In this document: positions 57,261 to 64,000 of the stretch, in pieces
Layout: each line of letters starts with the position of its first letter
How positions within the stretch are numbered: the stretch's first letter is position 1
Assembly (NCBI RefSeq): GCF_000283155.1
Contig: NW_004454177.1
Location: forward strand, 6,277,060-6,341,059
Length of the DNA: 64,000 nucleotides
Direction of reading: 5' to 3'
DNA from: Ceratotherium simum simum
Lineage: Eukaryota > Chordata > Mammalia > Perissodactyla > Rhinocerotidae
Program-made: the position numbers and the translations under genes
Notes under the pieces: model-generated
Databases searched by the model: none
Told to the model about the DNA's origin: nothing
Seen by the model: only the letters and a program-made list of their open reading frames with translations

Positions 57261-57954
57261 ATGCGGATTGTTCTGAGATCCTGGCTCAGGGGCTGGGGCC
57301 AGGGCTGCCCTCAGTATCAAGTCCCACACGACCGAGGCAGAGGAGATGACTGCCTTCACGATGTGACTTCAGGGACACCAGAAGCCACCCTTCATCCCCC
57401 ACACCTGTTCCAAATGTCTCCTCACCGCTGACTGGCGTCTCAGGTGGCACCGTTATGGCTCCATGGCTTCCTTCCTTTCTCCAAAGGCTTATTTGTCCTT
57501 AGAAGTCAGATGACCCTGGAGAGTCTGCTGGGAAGAACGTTGTCTTAGTAGGTCTTGAAAACTGGAGGGGAGAGAAATCCTGAGGACGCTGGGAGGGAGA
57601 GAAAGGGCCAGCCACTGAAGTGGAGCAGGGACACAGTGCCCCCAGGGGCCCCGGGGGGCGGGGAGGCTGCGAGAAGAGAGAAGACAGAGCTCTCTCTCGC
57701 ACGATTGCCCAAGCAGGCCAGTGATGGGCTATGTGAGCTGGGTCTCTGCTCTGCAGAACCCAGTGTGAGGAGGGGTCCTCCCCGCCAGGAGGGGTGTGGG
57801 GGATGGTGTCTGATTGTTGCAGTCCACCACAGCGCCCCCTAGTCTGTGTACCCCTGGACGGCTAATGGGCACTCCTCCCAGGACAAGAGCCTGTACTCTG
57901 AGAGGCAAGTTTCCCCGGGAAGGTGGTGAGGAAAAGGCAGGAGAAGAACACTCC

Positions 57955-58265
57955 TCCAGATACGTCAGACCACTGACCTGCCCTGCATATTGCTGCCTCT
58001 GAGCCTTTGCTCCAGCAGGTTCCACTGCCTGGGGTGCCCTTTCCCTGTCCCCCATTTAGGTCATGCCATGTCAGGTGCTGTGTGTTCCTCCTAGCATAGT
58101 ACTTACCACTCTTGACTGGAATTGCTGGTCCTGTGGTCTGTTCTCACCGCTACAGTGAAACTCCCTGACATCAGGTTTGTCCTACTCACTGTCAGCTCCA
58201 GAACCCAGCACGAGGCCTGGCACATAGTAGGTGCTCAGTAAATGCTTGTTGAATGGGTGAGTGTG
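57955..58265 (+). repeat. L2 LINE 3' end, + strand
   Basis: Landmarks are tgcctctgagcctttgctccagcaggttccactgcctgg and gcctggcacatagtaggtgctcagtaaatgcttgttgaatg. This is the sense 3' end of L2 with decayed reverse-transcriptase C-terminal sequence. Confidence 0.88.
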
Positions 58266-58805
58266 CCTTCCCAGACACCCCTCAGTCAAAATTAATTTCT
58301 CCCAATACCTCAGTGGAACGTTCATCGGATTTTCCTCATTTTCATGTTGCTCATGCCACCCCCTCCCCCATCTCATGTCATGTGTGTCCCCCAAGCTTGA
58401 CATGGTGCCATGTAATGGCATAGGTGCTGGATGTGTGTTTGTTGAGTTGGATGGAGGAGAAAGGGGACAGGATTTCACTGGCAGCTGAGACCATCTTTCC
58501 CTCTGCCCCTGCCCTCCTTGTGCTGCTGGCCAGAGTGCTCAGGCCCAGAGGAGGGTCAGGCTTGAAATGCCTCTTGTCAGGGTAGTGAGAGGGGTCTCGG
58601 ATGCCAGCCAGGGCCTCGGTTGTTTCATGATGATTTTCTCAGGTCAGTGGGGTGGGGGATGGGGTGGGATCTTAATTATAAGCGGTGCTATCCAGGGCTT
58701 TCTGTTGCACTTTATTGGAAAGAACGGGAGTTTCTCAGCTGTGGGGAGGGGTAAACCAGCTGACCGCTGAGCTGAGACACAAAGCAGGGGCCCCAGTGCT
58801 TTAGA

Positions 58806-59300
58806 GGAGGGCTTCTAACCCGGGGTCCAGAGACCCCCAGGAGGTGTGAGGATTTGATTCAGGGGCTCTGTGAATTTGGATGGGGGGAAAAAAATCACAT
58901 CTTTTCTTCACTAACTTTCTAACTGAAATTTGGTATTTCTTCCATTTTGCACATAAGCAGCGAACCACGGCAGTAACGGTTCCCGTGACAATCACCAATA
59001 GAATCCACAGATGTTTTCATGTCACAGCTGGTGCAGATACCTCACCGTGTCAGGACGCTCATCACTACTACGGAATTGTGCTAATATAACCCAGCACTAG
59101 ATCTTATTGATCAAGAGTGATAAAGAACATATACTGATACATGATATACTGTATCTAAAGTTTACTTTTGAAGGTTTTTCGTATTTGTATAACCATACTT
59201 CAATACATCTGATTTCCTTTGTAATTCTATGTGTGTTATACATTTTAAAGCATTCTGAAAAAGGGTCCACTGGCTTCACCAGAAGGGGCCACGGAATATC
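58806..59300 (+). mobile_element. hAT-type DNA transposon fossil
   Basis: It begins gggcttctaacccggggtccagagacccccagg and ends aaaaagggtccactggcttcaccag. The interior has cactaactttctaactgaaatttgg and ccaatagaatccacagatgttttcatgtcac. The layout is that of a long MER-class MITE. It ends about 220 bp before the Ig9 exon. Confidence 0.75.
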
Positions 59301-59523
59301 AGAACCCTGGTGAAGAGAGAGGCTGCCCGTGTCATGGGTGGGAGGGGGAAAGGTGGCAGGCACGTGGGGTCTCCTACAGCCCCCTCAACCTTTAGTAGAC
59401 CTTTCCTGGGGTTGAGGCGCTCTGTGGGGAGTGGCAGCCAGAGGCGGGACTTTTGGGCAGCACGCGGTCCCCTAGGCTGGCCTCTCCCCTCACTGGGGCC
59501 TTCTGTGCCTCCTCTCCCCCCAG

Positions 59524-59723
59524 TCCCGGCCATGATCACTTCCCACCCTAACACCACCATCGCCATCAAGGGCCACGCCAAAGAGCTCAACTGCACGGCG
59601 CGGGGGGAGCGGCCCATCATCATCCGCTGGGAGAAGGGGGACACGGTCATCGACCCTGACCGCGTCATGCGGTACGCCATCACCACCAAGGACAACGGTG
59701 ACGAGGTTGTCTCCACGCTGAAG
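59524..59723 (+). CDS. DSCAML1: DSCAML1 exon (likely exon 12): first part of Ig9
   Basis: This 200 bp exon enters in phase 1 and leaves in phase 0, ending exactly after a Lys codon. The acceptor is ctctccccccag and the donor GTGAGC. The frame reads IPAMITSHPNTTIAIKG, then the B-strand cysteine in KELNCTARG and the tryptophan in IIRWEKGD, ending VVSTLK. Sequons are NTT and NCT. The match to the next exon (LKPADRGD) fixes the donor. It is the only exon here that breaks the phase 1 to 1 pattern. Its frame stays open for 254 codons into the following intron and also upstream of the acceptor, so an open frame of 392 codons surrounds it. Confidence 0.97.
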
Positions 59724-59848
59724 GTGAGCGCCCACGCACCAGTCTCAGGGGGGACTCTCAGAAAGTGGGGAGCCTGCAGCTATTACATCTGTATCCAGGT
59801 AAATGAGGAGTCTGGGAGCCCCTCCTCACACCCCAAAAAGTACCTCCC

Positions 59849-59882
59849 GTTTGCTAGCTGTTTCCGTTTGCTAGCTGTTTCC
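59849..59882 (+). repeat. Perfect 17 bp tandem duplication
   Basis: The unit GTTTGCTAGCTGTTTCC occurs twice head to tail with no mismatch, about 130 bp after the exon 12 donor. Confidence 0.97.
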
Positions 59883-60000
59883 CTTTCTCCATCCAGGAAC
59901 CTATGCCTTAGAACCTCACCATATCTCCTTTCTGACAACCCCACAGCCATTAAATGTGTGGAACCCTCAGTCCTTCCCTCTTTACCAGAAGCCCTGGGCT

Positions 60001-60437
60001 CCATTCTTCCTCTTGGGACCCCTCAGCCCCTCCCTGCCTCCCCCCTCCTAGACCTCTCAGCCCCTCCCTCCCTCCTGGGACCCCTCTGTTCCGCCCTCCT
60101 GGACCCTTCTGCCCCTCTCTCCTGGAACCCTTCTGCCCCTCCTCCCCCCTCTCTCTCTCCTAGACCTCTAAGCCTCTCCCTCCTGGACCCCTCAGCCCCT
60201 CCACCCTCCCTCCTAGATCTCTCAGTCCCTCCCCCCTGGGGCCCCTCAGCCCCCTCCCTGCCTCCTGGGACCTCTCAGCCCCCCTCCCTGCCTCCTGGGA
60301 CCCCTCAGCCCCCCTCCCTGCCTCCTGGGACCCCTCAGCCCCTCCCTGCCTCCTGGGACCTCTCAGCCCCCCTTCCTGCCTCCTGGGACCCCTCAGCCCC
60401 TCCCTCCTTCCTAGACCTCTCAGCCCCTCCCTGCATG
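60001..60437 (+). repeat. Pyrimidine-rich minisatellite, 28-30 bp period
   Basis: The cleanest units run from 60241 to 60390. Each is roughly cctcagcccccctccctg followed by cctcctgggacc, with 30 bp spacing between 60271 and 60330 and 28-29 bp after that. Older, diverged units extend to both sides. The complementary strand has repeated runs of three or more G. It lies in the phase-0 intron inside Ig9. Confidence 0.92.
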
Positions 60438-60636
60438 GACTCTTCCACACTTCCATCCTTGGAAGTTTCTGGGAAGAGGAGCGCTTGACAAAGCCCCTGG
60501 TGAGTCCCCCTCCCAAAAGAAGACGGCCTGGCTGATCCCTACTAGAGTGGCCTCCCTTCAGCTGACCAGCTCTAATAGACTCTCCCCATTTCCTCCCTCT
60601 CTCCCTGTCCTCCTGCCCCTGCTGGCCACCTCCCAG

Positions 60637-60733
60637 CTCAAGCCAGCTGACCGTGGGGACTCTGTGTTCTTCAGCTGCCACGCCATCAACTCATACGGGG
60701 AGGACCGGGGCTTGATCCAACTCACTGTGCAAG
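60637..60733 (+). CDS. DSCAML1: DSCAML1 exon (likely exon 13): end of Ig9
   Basis: This 97 bp exon runs from phase 0 to phase 1. The acceptor is gccacctcccag and the donor GTACCC, which is poor at +4 to +6. The frame reads [25 protein letters not shown] and ends IQLTVQ. The motif GDSVFFSC carries the F-strand cysteine of Ig9. The final G starts the Glu codon that opens the FnIII region. The sequence is a strong match to the DSCAM family, so the weak donor is most likely functional. Confidence 0.95.
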
Positions 60734-61368
60734 GTACCCTCCCCTGCCCCACCATCCCAGCCCCTCCGCCAGAGACCCAGGTGCCCACTAACTTCACCTA
60801 AAGAGCAGGGACATCACCCACACCATGGGGGAGGATAACAGGAAGTGGCCTCTGAGGAAAAACCTACCCCCACCCTACTTCCTACCCAGAGTAGGTGATA
60901 AGGGCCCTTCCAGGCACACTTCAGACAGTGCTATTTGCAATGGCTACAGTCCCTGTAGAGCACATTGCTGCTTCTAGAAGTCGGGGAGCCTGGGTTTGTG
61001 GGCCCAGACTCTCGAGGAGGGTGGGAAGGAAAAGTCAAGCTGAGAAAAGTTGAAAGCTTCACATGGGGGAGAAACAGGCCATCAGCTCTGAGGAATCCCT
61101 CCGAAAGGGGCTGCCCTCTCCCAAGCCAAGGAAGAGAGGGGAACAAAGCAGGAGGCCAAGCGGACACTCCTCTGCCTCTGAGCCCTGCTGCCAGCCCCCA
61201 CAAGTCCCACCTTGCCCAAACCCCAGGGTTCCAGGGCCCTTGGGTGGACCACAGGTGACACCAACCCCCAGGGGTACAGCAGAGCCCTGGTCCTCTCTGG
61301 GATTAGGCAAGAGGCCAAGCTCTCCCATGCCATCCTCACTTCTGCCCCCTTCCCCTGCCACATCCCAG
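60734..61368 (+). other. DSCAML1: Intron, 635 bp, between Ig9 and the first FnIII exon
   Basis: This is unique, GC-rich sequence with no recognised repeat. It ends in the pyrimidine tract tctgcccccttcccctgccacatcccag, a strong acceptor. Confidence 0.85.
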
Positions 61369-61497
61369 AGCCCCCCGACCCCCCAGAGCTGGAGATCCGG
61401 GAGGTGAAGGCCCGGAGCATGAACCTGCGCTGGACCCAGCGATTCGACGGGAACAGCATCATCACAGGCTTCGACATTGAATACAAGAACAAATCAG
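61369..61497 (+). CDS. DSCAML1: DSCAML1 exon (likely exon 14): start of the first FnIII domain
   Basis: This 129 bp exon has 43 codons, phase 1 to 1, with donor GTAGGC. The frame reads [17 protein letters not shown], then [26 protein letters not shown]. The proline-rich start and the motif LRWT followed by ITGFDIEYK are the A-B-C strands of a fibronectin type III domain, with the conserved core tryptophan present. The sequon NKS lies near the end. The rest of this FnIII domain is on exons beyond the window. It marks the switch from the Ig rod to the membrane-proximal FnIII part of the ectodomain. Confidence 0.96.
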
Positions 61498-64000
61498 GTA
61501 GGCTGAGGGCTGGGCCCGCCATGGCCCCTTGTGCTACGTGCCCTGACTGTGCCCCTCTGAGGGACAGCCCCTGCGCCTCAGGGCTGCCCATGTAAAACAG
61601 ACTCACCAGCACCCACCAGTGCACAAGCCCCTGTGGCTTCCAAGGGGAGGGACACTGGTCAGGCTAGGAACTTGGGGGGCAGACAGAGGGACCCCCAGTT
61701 GTTGGGGAGAGGGGGTCACCCCCTTCTTTCCGGGACTGTCCCCGGGCCAAGGTCCACAGGGTAGTCTCATTTAAAGCAATTTAAAGGCCCTGAGCCCAGG
61801 GGCTGTGGGCTGTCTGTGGGGTCTGAGACATCATGGTTTTGGCTGGGTCATCTGGTCACTCCTGGTTTGGGATGGTGGGGATGATTGGGGGTCAGAGAGC
61901 TGGTCCTTGCCAAGAGTGGGTCATCAGGGGATGGAAGTCCCTGGAAAAGCTTAGATCTAAGTTTCCTCCTCCTGGAAGTCCTCCCAGAGCCCAGGGACCC
62001 AATCTTGCTTCTGTCTGGCTGCCTATCACTGTGAAGCCCTGTGTGACAGAGTGAACAACAGGCCCCCTGGGTCTCTGGGGAAATGGGGAACCCACGTCAG
62101 GTGGCAGGCATGGCAAGGAGGGGGCCTCAGAGGGGACAAGAGGTCTGGAGGGAGGGAACCAAGCCAAAAAAGAGCCACGGGTATCCATGTTTATATCTGC
62201 ATGACCATCTCTGGAAGATAAGGAACTGGCAAGGGGGGAGTGGGGGGGGTGCCCGTGAGAGGACACCTGGGTGGCTCCACCGCAGGAGCGAGAGGAAAGC
62301 ACATTTCTCATTCTAGATCCTTTTGTCCCTTTTGAATTTGATACCATAGACCTGTATAAGCTTTTCAAAATAATTTTAAAATAAAACACAAATAAAGAGT
62401 CTGGGGAACTCAACGCTCCCCAGCCCCCTTCCCCACCAACTCTCATCTCTCAGGTCTTAGCATAGATCCAGGGTTTTTTTCCCCCCAAAGCCTTCCAGAC
62501 TCTTCCTGACTTCCGTAGCACAGCACATGGTCATTCGCTGGCTGGCTGTCCTGTCCTCTAGATGGTCCAAGTCTAGTCCCTGCTGTTTCCCAGCGTCTGG
62601 CACAGTGCCCGGCCACATGGTGGGTGCTCAGCAAGTGGTTGTTGAGTGAATCGAAGTGAGACACAGTGAAGCAAATCTCTGAGCTGTGGATTCACCTCTT
62701 GAGAAGCAGCTCTGTCCAGGGCACCGGTTCGGTCATCTTTGATACTGGTTTCTACAGGGAGGAGCCCTGCCCTCAGAAGCTTACAGTCTAGCTGGGGAGA
62801 AAAGTCAGGTTGCAGCAGGCCATGCAGGAGTCCACCCTGAGTGCAGGAGGAGGGCCACAGAGAAGGCAGGGGCGGCCACCGACGGGGGTTGTCGGGAAAG
62901 CATCTCTCTGGTCTGTGTAGATGCTGCATTGCACTGGGTCTTGAAGATGGAAAGGTAATGGCCCTAGATTCAGAGGAAGGGCAGAGCCTGAGCAAGGCAC
63001 CATGCACTGCAGGGAGTGGCCCCTAGCAGAGGGCGCCCAGGTACAGTTCCTGGGCAATAGGGCCAAAAGGTGCTCTGGGCCAGGTGGGGAGGGGGCTCCG
63101 GGCTGAGCTTTTTCTTTGTTGGGGGAAGTCGAGAGCCACTGACCATGTCTGAGCCCCCAGAGAGAGACTTGGGGAACATGGCGCCTTGGAAAAATTCATC
63201 TGGCATCCATGGCTGCTGCAGCCCTGCATCTGGGGCGAGGTGATGAGCATCAGGGCCTCTGTGGACAAAGGGCTCAGAGAGGAGAGGAGGCCGACTGTGT
63301 CCATCTCACACCTCAGGCCTTCCTGAGGCTGGGCATGAGCTGCCCAGGAGCCAGACAGGAAGGGACGGTCCCTACGTATGCAGGCCGACATCTCCATACG
63401 GCAGTACGATCTCCATCTCTCTGCCAGGCTGGCAGGGCTCTGCTCACATCAGGGGTGGGGAGTGGGTGCCTGGGCTGTCACTCACACCTCCCCCCCGCAA
63501 CTGCCCCTTGTAACTGCCTCCCCACCCTCCTCCCGCGGACTGCCCCCTTGCCTGCTCCCCACCCAATGACCACTTTGTAATGTGTGGAAACCTTTCCTGG
63601 GGCACCGCTCAGCAGGGCGAAGCTGAGAACATCACACATCTGGAGAGCCATGCAGAAGGAGAGGCGGGCATGGAAGATGCTATTTTCAGAGCATGTCTGC
63701 GTCTTCCCTCAACCCCCTCTGGCTCCCCTGCAGGATGAGGAACTGCCATACCCCACTCCAGAGCTGGGGGTGCCAGGAAGGATGGACAGGGTGGAGAGAG
63801 AGGGAATGGAAACTCAGCCTCAGACTCTCCCTTTGACAAGGGCTTTGCACCTATAAAAAAATAAATCACAGAGTCAAGAGCACAGAGAAGCCAGCTGGTC
63901 CCTTCCCCTGCCTTTAGGTGGGACTACTCCAGACCATCCCACTCAGACGGGCTTCTGTCCCGGTCTTTGGGAAAAGGAGTTCCATGAGAACTGCAGTGAG
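61498..64000 (+). other. DSCAML1: Intron after the first FnIII exon (partial)
   Basis: No further exon is seen before the window ends. The intron holds an AT-rich tail with two AATAAA-like hexamers (about 62370-62400, probably the end of an old LINE fragment), an L2 3' end on the + strand (62480-62660) and a reversed L2 piece (about 62735-63020). The rest is unique GC-rich sequence. Confidence 0.8.
62480..62660 (+). repeat. L2 LINE 3' end, + strand
   Basis: Landmarks are cttcctgacttccgtagcacag and ggcacagtgcccggccacatggtgggtgctcagcaagtggttgttgagtgaat. Confidence 0.8.

Larger units (their letters stand above)
39889..59523 (+). other. DSCAML1: Intron, 19.6 kb, between the Ig8 and Ig9 exons
   Basis: This is the longest intron wholly inside the window. 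Repeats include MIRs, L2s (43380-43935 -, 47500-48240 -, 57955-58265 +), a MaLR LTR (48877-49351 -), hAT-type elements (49536-49741, 51205-51385, 55448-55770, 58806-59300), and GA and CA microsatellites. Low-repeat islands with AT-rich homeodomain-type motifs are at 41085-41330, 44530-45000, 46235-46345, 50385-50745, 52690-52830 and 57000-57260. A GC-rich patch with a NotI site lies at 54480-54640. The stretch 41740-42320 is a CA- and CCT-rich low-complexity sequence. No exon-like frame with family similarity is seen. Confidence 0.85.
59724..60636 (+). other. DSCAML1: Intron, 913 bp, inside Ig9, filled by tandem repeats
   Basis: About half of this intron (60001-60437) is a pyrimidine-rich minisatellite. 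A perfect 17 bp tandem duplication is at 59849-59882. The intron is phase 0 and in frame with exon 12 until the stop at 60486-60488. Confidence 0.9.
1..64000 (+). other. DSCAML1: DSCAML1 gene, internal portion (Ig2 to first FnIII)
   Basis: The window is an internal slice of one gene. The spliced product of eleven exons reads as consecutive Ig domains that I recognise as DSCAML1 rather than its paralogue DSCAM, for example the segments starting DPAESIPTIL, DPLHVTLTPKK and [14 protein letters not shown]. The family protein is a large single-pass type I membrane protein with ten Ig and six FnIII domains. It makes homophilic contacts between neurons and supports self-avoidance, cell-body spacing and laminar targeting, notably in retina. 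The human gene lies at 11q23. Every intron boundary is GT-AG, and the 2274 nt of exon sequence form a single open frame. The promoter, first exons and last exons are outside the window. The species is inferred from ERE SINEs. Confidence 0.96.

Noticed and set aside
59310..60488. 392-codon open frame as an independent gene
   Set aside because: Its only recognisable part is DSCAML1 exon 12; the rest is intron, including a minisatellite. Exon 13 joins exactly at 59723.
1..64000. CRISPR arrays, operons, phage or other prokaryotic systems
   Set aside because: Spliced exons, SINEs and LINEs show vertebrate nuclear DNA; the tandem repeats lack the spacer structure of CRISPR arrays.

Overview
This is mammalian nuclear DNA, almost certainly from a horse or another perissodactyl. 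Two things show this. First, GT-AG bounded exons encode a vertebrate neural cell-adhesion protein and are separated by long introns. Second, the youngest repeats are equine-type ERE tRNA-derived SINEs (8504-8751 +, 12847-13116 -, 26165-26464 -), each flanked by intact target-site duplications, on a background of ancient MIR, L2, L1M, MaLR LTR and hAT-type fossils.

The whole window lies inside one gene read on the + strand: DSCAML1 (Down syndrome cell adhesion molecule like 1). Eleven coding exons can be placed to the base: 14121-14267, 20008-20286, 23755-24030, 26672-26968, 28696-28968, 38016-38294, 38705-38824, 39712-39888, 59524-59723, 60637-60733 and 61369-61497. Spliced together they give 2274 nt (758 codons) with no stop or frame break. 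They encode the second half of Ig2, Ig3 to Ig9 complete, and the start of the first fibronectin type III domain. All junctions are phase 1 except the one inside Ig9 (59723/60637), which is phase 0. The signal peptide, Ig1, the first half of Ig2, the remaining FnIII domains, Ig10, the membrane segment and the cytoplasmic tail lie outside the window. I number the exons 4-14 by analogy with vertebrate DSCAM genes; that numbering is inferred.

Layout: 1-14120 is intron upstream of the Ig2 exon. 14121-28968 is a denser block carrying Ig2 to Ig6. A 9 kb intron follows, then a tight Ig7-Ig8 block at 38016-39888. Next is a 19.6 kb intron holding most of the candidate regulatory islands. A compact Ig9/FnIII block occupies 59524-61497, and the rest is intron to the end. 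I see no second protein-coding gene, no RNA gene and no CRISPR, phage or bacterial feature.

I do not see an undescribed biological system. The points most worth a second look are: a pair of competing 5' splice sites at the end of the Ig5 exon, with a young SINE just upstream of the same exon; a tandem-repeat-filled short intron inside the Ig9 coding unit whose reading frame stays open for 254 codons past the donor; and several AT-rich, repeat-poor islands with homeodomain, POU and ZEB-type motifs that look like intronic enhancers. These are inferences from one sequence, without alignment.
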